Shown piece by piece: positions 11,226 through 21,158 of a DNA stretch of 64,000 nt. The position numbers and the translations under genes were made by a program. The stretch covers positions 5,490,488-5,554,487 of the forward strand of contig JAJEKV010000053.1 of NCBI GenBank assembly GCA_021234155.1. The letters are read 5' to 3'. The stretch is from Isoetes taiwanensis. Taxonomy: Eukaryota > Streptophyta > Lycopodiopsida > Isoetales > Isoetaceae. Under the pieces are notes generated by a model. The model had not been told where the DNA came from, did no database searches, and worked only from the letters and a program-made list of their open reading frames with translations. Within the stretch, counting starts at the first letter, position 1, and every line of letters starts with the position of its first letter.

Positions 11226-14200
11226 TTAGAATAGAATAGAATTGTTTTTATAGTCCACGAGGAGACCAATGCGGCCTATGGGACCCAATACAAAAAGCCG
11301 GCCGATCACATTCTTGCGGGATTAAAAACTCCATACAGAAGAGTTTTGAGGAAAAACCGTAGCGACAATAAGGCTAGCGACATCAATTAAATGGTTGGGG
11401 GGGCATGTCGAGCCCTCAAGTCGGTACTTCTGAATGTATGATCAGGAGTGGCCTTACCGAGAAGTCGTGCCCGATTATCATGTGTAGCGGCTCATCGGGG
11501 TCTAATCAGCCCGAGCATAAGCGTGTCGAATCGATCATATCTTTGGGCAGCTCACGGAAAGTGTGACACTCATCCTCAAGCGACTCCGTCGGCGGCAGCG
11601 ACAAACCCTATCGGCGTGGCTCCCCAATCCATCGACTGTCTCAATCAGGAGATGGTGGGCACTGTCGCGAATGGAGGCGATATACTGCGCTTTTCATGGC
11701 GGATGTGAGCGTAGGTAGCGTTGTGGGCCTCGTTCTAATGTGGGATTTATGTCTTTGCTTGTAATGTCTTTGTTTTGACTTGCTCGAGCCACGGAATCCC
11801 AAAGCTTCTTTGGAGAAACAAGCATCAAGGTAACATCTCGGTACATCACGATCGCCTCTGTTTCTACGGATGCACATGTTATCTGGACATTCCATCTAGT
11901 TAGCCTTTGCACTCTTTTATCCTTCCAACAATTCTTAAGTCGTTGTGGTCCCATTGCCCTTTGCATAAGCCAAGTCGCGGTAGGCGATCATCATCCATAT
12001 TTACCACCTTACGGAAATAGGCGATGTGTCTATCAAGGGCCTTATTTGAAGTGGCGAGGGAAACTGTCTCTGCAACAAAATTTGATAAAGGGACCGTGGA
12101 TTTCACTCAGAGTGCGTGCTAAGAAGGCCCATACACTTTTGTTCTAAAAGTCGCTCCAAGTAGCAAAGGGACACCTTTGGGCCCCGGACTTCAACTCAGG
12201 TACAAAGAGCGGGCTCTACCAATACCCTGAACGGATGTGCACGATGCCCCAATCATATAGTTACGCTCTTCGTGGTTATTGTTACGCATTGCATAGAGTG
12301 CTTTTCCGGCCCTTTGCTACACACAATCTTATGGAAGTGTCGGCATAGTGTAGAAGGAAACTCCACTCCCGGATACTTGTAGGTGGATGTCACCTCCATT
12401 TGTTGCCCTCGATAAGTGAATGAAGGGGCCTTGGATGGTGAGGATGAGATTAGGACCACCTTGGTCTTGGCGGATTGGCGTTCATATGCGTTTTTGAGGG
12501 AATGTATCGAGCATCTAAGTGAGGCTGTATATCCTGCGGGTGTGAGCTAAGAGGTCAACATCGTTTGCATAGATGAGTTGTCGATGACACGATGCAAAGT
12601 TGGGTCCGCCACCCCATTGTCCATGAGCGGTGTTCCAAGCTGGTCAATGTCTGAACCAAACAATGTTGGGGAAAAGAGGACATCCTGGCGGACCCTAATC
12701 TTTGCTAGTGAATGGTTGTCCGTCATCGCATCGGCTGTACAACTCTCGTGCAACATGTATACAGCATTTTGCATATCCACAGGAACCTCTAGTTGCCGCA
12801 ATCTTTCCCATAACTTTTCCCGAGGCCTTCGCAAAGTCAACAAAGCAACAATACAGGTCCCGCCGACGGTTTCTGCTATCCTCAAGGGCGAAAGCATGCT
12901 ATGGTGTACCACTTTTGGAACCCTCAAAAGTACCTACACTAGGTACTTTTAAAACTGGTACTTTCTGTTTTTTCTTTCCATTAAAATCAATTCAAAAATT
13001 TTGAATTGAAGGTCAATAACATGTTAATCTATAGTATTAGAGGATCACAATACTATTAGAGATTAAAATGAATGAATCAACTCTCAAAATTATTATATAT
13101 TGAGACATTTATGCAAGTTCGGTACCCAGTCTTTGGGTATACTTTTCAGGTAGTTTGCACTCCTAAAAAGAACTTTAGATGGTACACCCCTAGCATGCTT
13201 TCACCCTCAACCAAAATCCTCAATGTGAAGATATGATCAATGGTTGAATAGGAGTCCGAACCACAGCTTGTGTGAGAGCTTCGCACACACTGTTATACGC
13301 CCACACGGTCAAGCTGTTGCTCAATAATGCCCGGCTAGCGGTTTGGCAAACACGAGGCCCGACCATGATTGTTCGGTGGTGGTTGGACTATGTGGATCTC
13401 TGCTTTGTAAATGGGGACAACTACGCTTGTGGTCCCTTCTTTGGGGAATCATTCTGTGGCGCTCTGTTGAACATAGTGGTTGGGATTTGGTACCATAGGC
13501 TCCCCTGCCCATTTGAGCAACTCTGCACGCATACCATCAGTCCGTTGCTTTCCCATTGGCCAATTTGCTGCGGACCACAGGTAACATCATCCTCCTGTGA
13601 TTTCTAATGTGGACCATTACGTGGGGGTATGAGTGCTCGTGTCCCTTGAGGATCATAGAGTTCTTTGTAGGTATTGTTCCCCTTTGCTCATTAGTGATGT
13701 TCCCAGTAAATTTTGGTGGCTTCGAAGAACCTTAACTAGCCAAGGATTCTAGAATGGCTTTTCAACATGGAAAACATTTTCCTTTGATGGCGTGCAATGT
13801 CTTGAGATTTCTTTGCCTTTGCCTTCAAGAAGCCGCGATCTTGTGTGTGGTGGCATGTAGGCGCATTGCGAGGGATCTGTGATGCGGCGGGCCCGGCATT
13901 TGTATTCCTTACACTTTCGGCATCAAACCACCAGATTCACGGGGATGTGGCGATCCATGTGATACCTCTCGGGCATGCTATCCCAAAACATCTTTTCTGC
14001 TTGATTACCAAGGAGCTCAATCGGTGACCCGTTTCTTTGCTCTGGCGTGGGGGCTGCAAAATTCACGAAAGGTCATCTATGAACATATCGACATAATCCT
14101 TTGCTGCTCATAATCCAATGCAAGCGAGGTATACAAGGAGGCTCAAGGTAGAAGGGTTCTAGCGACTGCCAAATAGCTTGTGGGTAGAGTGGAAGGTGAT

Positions 14201-14935
14201 GCGAGTCTGTCTCCTCATCTCTGCATGTGCCTGCCGAAAGTGGTTGATCAAATGTACATCACCTTTCGTGACTAATAGATAGTCCACCACACTAGATCCT
14301 CCACCACGATTCTCTTGTATGCGGGTGCACTTACGGGGAGGAAGGCCCTTTGTGCTAGAGCCATTCTACAATTACTAAGTCAAAGACACCACATAGTAGA
14401 AACAGCGCACCTTAAGCTGGCGTGACGACTATCATCTAATGTTAAATTAGCCAAGCCCCTCCCGCCGGAAGCGGTACAGTGTAACACATCTGAGCAAAGG
14501 ATCAAGTCTCATGGGCTGCTCTACTCTGTCCAGGTGCATTGAAGTCTCAAGGAGTACCACACTACTTGTCTATCTATGTTGCTATATGTCATCATATAGA
14601 TCGACATATGGAACTGCTTGTCCACATCACAGTGGGCATGGTAAAAGTTGCTACTGCATGTGGAAAGTAGCAAGCAACCAAGAAGAGGGTTGCCACTACA
14701 ATTACGCACGCACCCACAAAGTCTTAGGTTGTGTCACGTCAATCTTGTGCGGGGAAGACCGGTTTGTGCAAAAAGACTCCGGTAATAGCAGGCAACCCCT
14801 CCATGTCCCCTCTTGCACATGCGGCTATTGAAGGCCCGAGAAATGTTGATAGCCTAAAAGATCCGGTGCTTTGTGTCCTGCGTGCTCTCATGTCTCCATG
14901 AGGAAGATGAGATCCATACCTGCTGATGCTTGAGT
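11226..14935 (-). mobile_element. LINE copy B, with endonuclease and RT remnants
   Basis: This is the same family as copy A. The 3' end is at 11226-11290, with a TTCTA-type tail and GGTCTCC...GACTATAAAA. The reverse-transcriptase part is at about 12540-12880 on the minus strand: KLWERLRQLEVPVDMQNAVY, then VRQDVLFSPTLFGSDIDQL. After it comes LIYANDVDLLA, in which the usual YADD is YAND. The endonuclease-type 5' part is visible near 14760-14930 (MDLIFLMET, then GHKAPDLLGYQHFSGLQ with one stop between them). Stops and frameshifts throughout make it inactive. It is interrupted by the MITE at 12884-13215. Confidence 0.8.
12884..13215. mobile_element. MITE with ~27-bp inverted ends inside LINE B
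   Basis: The left end reads AAGGGCGAAAGCATGCTA, then TGGTGTACCA. The right end on the minus strand reads GAGGGTGAAAGCATGCTA, then GGGGTGTACCA. The flanks both carry ATCCTC (12878-12883 and 13216-13221), a likely target duplication. LINE copy A has no such insert at the corresponding place (near 10575-10590). The interior is AT-rich with no coding frame. Confidence 0.75.
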
Positions 14936-15360
14936 TGGAGACTATCCCCCTTCTAGGGGAAACCTCGACAATTCGGGGAGACCACACGAAGGCACATTCC
15001 TATTTGTTAGCTTGGCGAGGCATCGCGGGGTGAGTTTGGGGGAAGAGTGGGAAGCTGATGTGACCCGAGTCATGTGGGCCAGTGAGAAGCGGTAGGGGTT
15101 GGGGCGGTGAAGCGGTAGGAGTTGGGTGGCATATGGCCGAGGAGTAGTGGCGGTGGCGGCGGGGCATGGAAGGCTGGAAGCGGCGGTGGAGGAGCATGAT
15201 CGGAGGAGGTGGGGGCTGCGGTGAATGGCGGGGGTCTGCGGCAACGACCGGTGGCGAAAAATGTGCATCTTGCCTCGAACTAGTCCCGCAGCTCCTCCTT
15301 GACAGCGGATGCCTCGAACATTGAAAATTATAAGAAAGATTGAGGCTGGAGAATAACAAA
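14936..15360 (-). other. GC-rich segment 5' of LINE B
   Basis: Two overlapping minus-strand frames are open here (140 and 119 codons), but composition is dominated by GC-rich simple sequence (Pro, His, Arg and Ser rich). It directly precedes the LINE endonuclease remnant, so it is most simply the LINE 5' region or an ORF1 remnant. No motif supports a separate gene. Confidence 0.35.
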
Positions 15361-15414
15361 ACAAAGTATATAAATTCTCAAACCAAGTTGAATAAACTCA
15401 AGCATACCAAGAAT

Positions 15415-16140
15415 CTAAGAAACAAAAGCAAGGCAGTGTTGGAAAATAAAAAAGCCATAGCTCAAGTGTTGTCTGCAACTCACCTGAACTTGCATCTTCC
15501 AAAATTCTGCACCGGCCCAAGCAAATAAGAAGCTTGCAATAGCGATGGTTAATAAGAAGCAGGCATTGTTGTGATAACAGTGCAATTGCTGGATGGGTTT
15601 TACTCCAGCAAGTGTAGCTGCATACACCATCTTGCATATTTTGCCAAAATGATAGATTAACGTTTTGCTGTAAATCAAGTCCAGCGTTTCCATACAATCT
15701 AATCTCAGATTGATGAGGGGAACCAGGACCAGAGAGAAAAAGAAAAGTTATGATCACTGCCGCAACATTTTTTGACAAGCCAGCATGTGTTATATCTCAC
15801 TAAAGATAGCTTTTAATGATGTGCCCAACTGCATGACATTCTCTTTACCAAACGCAAGAAATAAATAAATGAAGAAACACAAACATGAAAAGCAAAAGCT
15901 TTCAAGCTACTAAACTGAGCAAACAATAATCTTGTCTTACCTGAGCATGCACAGGAATTAAAGCACACGGCGATTTGCACATACATCTACACAATACAAT
16001 TCTTTGGATAGATAAGCCTCTTTGCATCGGAATGAACAATCAAACTTAAATTTGGGAATATGAAGTCTAAGAGAAGCTACCGGTTCTGCCATCCGATGGC
16101 AAGTCCAATAGCCTCAAATGCACCAAGTGCAACAAACCAT
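15415..16140 (-). pseudogene. Possible captured host-gene exons (membrane protein)
   Basis: Two minus-strand segments look exon-like rather than LINE-like. One at about 16030-16155 encodes STSKPWFVALGAFEAIGLAI and GWQNR, followed by a GT donor. This is reminiscent of a transmembrane helix of a CRT/drug-metabolite-type transporter. The other, at 15415-15693, encodes hydrophobic sequence such as ACFLLTIAIASFLFAWAGAE. They lie inside the hAT-like element, so they may be host exons carried by it. I cannot name the gene with confidence. Confidence 0.3.
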
Positions 16141-16475
16141 GGCTTTGAAGTGCTGCTTGAGCATCTCGTTTGTAGCGATTCGATCGCCATCGATAAAGAG
16201 AATGGAAGAATAAACCGGTAAATACGTGTTTGCATCAGCACTTTTGTCGAGAGAATGCTAAAGCCAACATAAATGTCACAATCCCTTCTTTGGACTTTTA
16301 AGCAAACATCTTACATGAAACACAAAGCAATGTCGAAAACCTTGTATTTAGGAAAGCATGCTACTAATGTCCCTAAAGATCTGATCTTCCAAATAGCATA
16401 TCCCTATTGTTGAACGGTACGCTTGTACAAAATCTAAAGTACTCCCTTGCTAAGGAGATGCATTAACCTCCTATG

Positions 16476-16612
16476 TAAGAATAGAATAGAATAGAATAGT
16501 TTTTTTAACGTCCACGGAGACCAATAGGTCATGGGATTCATACAATGGACTAGTACAATCATTACTACTAGGATTAAAAAACCCCTGCCTCGAAAGAATA
16601 AAACTTTAAAAC
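16476..16612 (-). mobile_element. LINE 3' end fragment
   Basis: The (AGAAT)n tract and the GTCCACGGAGACCAATAGG word match the 3' ends of LINE copies A and B on the minus strand. Only about 135 bp are present, a typical severely 5'-truncated insertion. It lies inside the hAT-like element. Confidence 0.75.
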
Positions 16613-17065
16613 TTAACATAAAAATATAAATAATGACTCAATCGCTACTGCAATCAGTGACCTAATAATTGCTAATCGCTACTGGAATTAGACATAATAC
16701 AATAGAACGGTGCAAGACTATGACCTCAAAATCGGCTGTTCTGGCATCTTAGATCAGTCTTGCATCCTAGAATCGAAACATTGTGGAACAAGCTTACTTG
16801 GAGCTCGATTGGGCTATGTCTTGGCCTTACATCGATTGAAACAGAGAGTAGAAGGACTCAGGAAGGAATTTGGATGCCAAAATCTAGTCCAAAATGCTCT
16901 GTTCTAGCTGTTTTAACGCCTACGGGATGCAAGATAGAAAAGGGGGGAAAATTTTTTTTGGCCTTTTAAGACCCATCCGACCTTAGGTGAGGATTAGGCC
17001 CGACTTCAGAGCCTAGGTCGAAATGCTTTCGGATTTTAGGGCCGACTTAGGTCGCCCCAACCATG

Positions 17066-17945
17066 ATACCATCAAGGTCCGATGCTTCCCCATTGGCTAG
17101 TCGTTTGCGACCCCTGCGTTACCTCCACCTCTGCACATGATTGCTGAGTCGGGCTTTTTGGAGGGGGAAGGGGGTATCTTTGCCCGTGCACCCTCCGGGT
17201 TGTAAATTTGTTGTAGATGTGCCCTTGCACTGGCCTAGAATGATGTTTCACAGTAGGTCTTGGTCTCCTGAGCACTCACCCGGAAGGTCACGGGGATGGC
17301 GTTCGGGAGGAAGAACATTTTTACGTTGATGGGCCACAATGTACACAGCCTTTCTAGCCTTGAGGAAAGTGTGGTATTGTTTGGTTGCATCCGGTAGTCT
17401 GCGGGGGTATGTGACTTGGTGGAGCCCGGCGTTTGCGTTCTTTGCACCGAATCGAACCACGATTACAGCGGAAAGGCCATTAGCTCTTGAGGGTTTGTGG
17501 GGCTGACTTCTCCCAAAACACCTCTCTGCCCGGCTGACCCAGGGGCGTCAATGAGTCTGCACTTTCTTTGCTCGGCGTGCGCATTGTGAGATGCTTGCTA
17601 GATCCTCTGTAAGCATCACGGGAGTAAAATGGGGCCAGCGCTCATAGTCCAGTCATTTGGGGCATCTGAGGAGGTCTTTGGATAGGCGTGCAGGGCAACT
17701 GCCAAGCCGAGGTGCAAGTAGAAGCGTGGGTGATGCGAGTCTACCTCTTCATCCCTACCACATTTGTTCCCACTTGAAATATTTGGCCGAGGTGCATGTC
17801 TGCTTTCGGCCACCAAAAACATAGTCTACCACCTTTGGACCCACCTCCACTGGTTCTCACGCATGCAAGTGTCTTTGGTTTGGAGGATGGCCACCAATGC
17901 CGACCATTGGCTAGGAGAGGTACCTTTAACTCGTCAAGAACTAGA
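17066..17945 (-). mobile_element. LINE copy A, 5' part (resumed)
   Basis: The sequence continues LINE copy A after the hAT-like insertion. From 17066 it aligns with copy B from about 13525 (CCATTGGC, then GACC/GGACC, then GTTACCTCC/GTAACATCA). Open frames are short and shifted. The 5' boundary is uncertain and placed near 17945, where AT-rich sequence starts. Confidence 0.65.
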
Positions 17946-18590
17946 TTAACCTAACTGCTAAGTGAGAAAGGGATAATAATCTAGTTAGGCTATTTCTTTT
18001 TTATATGAAAATGACATATTTGGTGGTTCTTTTTCCAGTAGTGGAAATATTTTTTAGATTTTTTTAGAGAGTGTGTACCATGGTTTTCCCTTTCCAATGG
18101 TAAGAAAAATGTGAGACCCACCAAAAATAATGAGATATCCAAATTGAGGTTCAAAAAAGAGAGAGATACATAGAGAGAAAAATAAAGACAAAGAAAGAAT
18201 ATCAGAAATATAGAAAGAGAAAAGATAAAAAATTAATAACGTACCTTTTCGTGGTTTGTTGGTTTTAACAACTAAGAAATACTTTAGATACCTTGAACAT
18301 AATGGCATCTCTTAACTAAAGTGAAAAATGTACATAGTTATCTCTAACCTAATAAAGCCTCTTAACTACTAGTGGCGAAGCACCAAGTCATTATAAATGT
18401 TAGGTTATTTTGATTTTATGAATTTAACCCAAGTGATCTCTAACGGGAATGTATATTATTATAATCCGTTAAGTTAGTCTTAAACGATCTTAATGGAGAA
18501 ATATAACCTCTTTTCGGTTAAGTTAAGAAATAACCAACTGGTTATATAAATTAACTTAACTTAATGGCGAGTGGGAAATGGCCCTAAGAA
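17946..18590. repeat. AT-rich segment with TTAACTTAACT words
   Basis: No coding potential. The words TTAACTTAACTTAATGG, GTTAAGTTAG and GTTAAGTTAAG relate it to 8700-8905. An AGAGA-rich tract lies at 18150-18230. Confidence 0.4.
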
Positions 18591-18638
18591 GAACATCCAT
18601 ATATACATTTAAATGTTACATAAAGAAGAAAAGAGCAT

Positions 18639-18914
18639 CCACAGACTTAAGTCTGTGGTCTTCTAATAGGAAAAGAAATAGTAGGGAATGAAGGAATGTA
18701 GTGTTCAATGAAATGCAAAGATTTCAAGGACTGAAGTCCGTGAATTGCATGAAACCAAGCATGTGGAAAAGCATATGGAAATAAAATGTAATGAATTGAA
18801 AGAAACCAAGTATGTGCAAAAGAAATATGAAAATCACCCATTTTGAAAACCAATCCATGTAAGACATGAAGCAACCATAGGCACTATAAACGAACCTACG
18901 GACTTAAGTTCGGG
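18639..18914. repeat. Cluster of short ACTTAAGT palindromes, copy 2
   Basis: CCACAGACTTAAGTCTGTGG at 18639-18658 is a perfect 20-base palindrome. Related imperfect ones are CAAGGACTGAAGTCCGTG (18725-18742) and CTACGGACTTAAGTTCGGG (18896-18914). The set matches the cluster at 8530-8700. Confidence 0.7.
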
Positions 18915-18919
18915 ATTTG

Positions 18920-20890
18920 CTATCTTAGAATTCAGAGTTTATGAACATATGTGGGGAGGAAGTCTATTCGAAATAATGCCACCCTTTATGAAGAATTTAA
19001 TTGAAGAAAATAATATTAAAAGGCATTAAATATACAAATTAAAGGTTGCAAAAATCAAGTAAAAGTTAAACATGCAAAGGAATAAATAGACAAAGTATTA
19101 TTTGATAGAGAGGAAGAGGTAAATGAAAGAGAGAGGGTAGGACAATTAAAATGAAGAACACATAGAAGTGCTAGATTTTGCCTAGATGTTGCATCTACGC
19201 TACATGAAAGTACAGGGGAAAGATGCCCTACATGAAAGTCTAGATGAAAGTACAGGGGAGAGATAATAGGGATGATGCAAAGTTTATATATTGCAAATTG
19301 CACAAAAAGAGCAAGATCAAAATGCATGTGATGATTCTGATTGGTAGATGATCAAAAGAAAGGAGAAAAATACTCAAAAGGCATGTAATGATTCTAAATG
19401 CAGATGATCGGATGCCAGAAGAAAGGAGAAAGTACTAAAAACACCTTGCCTTTTGATGCTTTTTTTGGCCACCTCCGAAGTCAGATACTTTTATTGCTTT
19501 CCTCTTCTTGCTTCTCTGAAGATTTTGAGGACTTCTACCAAGCTCTATATTTGCATTCTCTGACATTTTCTTGCTTCTTGGGCTTGTTGTAATCTCTGGC
19601 TTTTTGGGCTTGCTACAATCTCTTCACAAAGATATTCGGAATGTCAATCCATTGATATCACAAGCACATGTAAATACTTTTAGTAAATTCTAAATGGGAG
19701 TGCACACATGGCATTTCTTGGCCTGCTCAATTCAAAAAAAAAAGGGGATCACTCTCTCATTAATTCAGAAAAAAGGCTGCTCAAGAAACACATTGGTTTC
19801 TTGGGCGGGTGCTTGCAGTTAGTAGAGGCATTTTGACTTTGGTATTTGGTTCCTATTTCTTCCCATTCTCAACTGCAATTTCTCGGCCATGTTCCATTTG
19901 CAAAAGACCAAAACTCATCCTTCAAAATATAAACCCATCAAGAACCTTGCAACCCACAGAGTTTACGTTTCAGAGGCCGAAACGTAGTTGTTTTCATGGA
20001 CAACTCGGTCCACCATCTCACAACATGCATGCATAACCATGACAATCGAAAAAACAGGGTTCAGATCTATCGACCATTCAGAATTATCCCAAACAATCGC
20101 TTGTGATTGCAAAAGGGCACCTTGATTCCTAATTGCCACATCGTGAGGAGGCCAGATCCAAACTCCATCCCATCAGCTCCTATTGCTTCGGTTCTAAACA
20201 GCCGCAGTCACGTCCAAGTGCAAAAGACCAAAACTCGACCTCCAAAACATAAATTCTTCAAGAGCTTCACAAGGTTTACATTTCAGAGGCACTATCCTTT
20301 TCAAATTCGACCAAGACCTTGCACGGTGTCTTGACTCAGAGTAAGGGTGTTAACGCTAGAACATGGACCCTTAAAACCCCATGGAAGCAACTTTCCCCAA
20401 AAGTCCTCTCCCGAAGGCTCTGGCCGACGATGGAGAACAGATCGGCCTAATTTCAAGGCCTATACGTTCAGTTTTAAACAACCAATTACTTTGATTTTTG
20501 TTTCTTTAAGTAGGTTAGGTTGCAAGCTTTCCCTTTATGTGGTTTTATCATGTTTTGTCTCCCTCCTTCCCCCCACCCCCCCATAAATATATCCTTTATG
20601 TGTTCAAACCGTAAGTGCACAGTTTGTGGACAATTTCCTTTATCATTTTCAATGCCCATCACTGCAAAAGTGTATGCATATTAGCAATACGCACATTCCT
20701 CAACATCACTTCTTAGAAATGCGCCACCAAAATAATGATTGTTCATACATGACATGCCACAGAATTGCCCATTATTGACTTAAACTCCAATGGTTCTAGG
20801 TCTTCCTTAAGAATACGATCACAAAAGCTATGCAACACCTTATAAGCATCCTCACATCCACCATCATTTATTAGCTCAATTGCATCTGCA
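18920..20890. other. No gene; short duplicated segment
   Basis: No recognisable gene. A ~75-bp segment occurs twice in direct orientation: TGCAAAAGACCAAAACTC, then ATAAA, then CAAG, then TTTCAGAGGC, at about 19905-19980 and 20217-20292. The remainder is AT-rich, with short unsupported frames. Confidence 0.5.
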
Positions 20891-20914
20891 CCCATTTTTG
20901 CAACCGCCTCATCG

Positions 20915-21010
20915 TCGGTCTCCGTGGACGATAAAACAACTATTCTATTGTCATTGTTGCTAGGGCCCTGTTCCCATAGACCGATTGGTCTCCGTGGACG
21001 ATAAAATACC
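20915..21010 (+). mobile_element. Two LINE 3' tails just upstream of BASS
   Basis: GGTCTCCGTGGACGATAAAA occurs at about 20918-20938 and again at 20986-21006. The second is preceded by CCCATAGACCGATTGG and followed by (TTCC)n. This is the plus-strand form of the LINE 3' end seen at 8.9, 11.2 and 16.5 kb. The second tail ends about 150 bp before the BASS start codon, so it probably contributes to the promoter or 5' untranslated region. Confidence 0.7.
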
Positions 21011-21158
21011 TTCCTTCCTTCCTTTTTGCAATTTCATTGTGGTCCTTTGTTTTGTTTTAATAAAAGGCAAGTTCCATCCATCCATCCATTGCGAGTATAC
21101 GCCCGCAATAAGAATCTTCCCGTTTTATTTCCTTCAAGCCTTTAACCCTCGTACAACG

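Larger units (their letters stand above)
10894..17065. mobile_element. hAT-like DNA element, non-autonomous, 6.2 kb
   Basis: The insertion splits LINE copy A. The flanking octamers ATGCCATC (10886-10893) and ATACCATC (17066-17073) differ at one base and fit an 8-bp target duplication, as made by hAT transposases. The termini are inverted: the left end begins CATAGTTGGGCCGACC, and the right end read on the minus strand begins CATGGTTGGGGCGACC. Subterminal GACCTAGG/CCTAGGTC words occur at both ends (10938-10965 and 17010-17060). LINE copy B runs straight across the target word, which shows the pre-insertion sequence. I see no transposase in the element. It contains LINE copy B, a MITE, possible host-gene exons and a LINE tail. 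Confidence 0.7.

Noticed and set aside
15000-15364. Two long minus-strand frames rich in Pro, His and Arg
   Set aside because: GC-rich simple composition next to LINE endonuclease remnants; both overlapping frames are open, as expected from composition alone.
20985-21158. Upstream extension of the BASS reading frame to 20985
   Set aside because: It would start inside LINE tail and microsatellite sequence; the ATG at 21159 begins the Ser-rich transit-peptide-like region.
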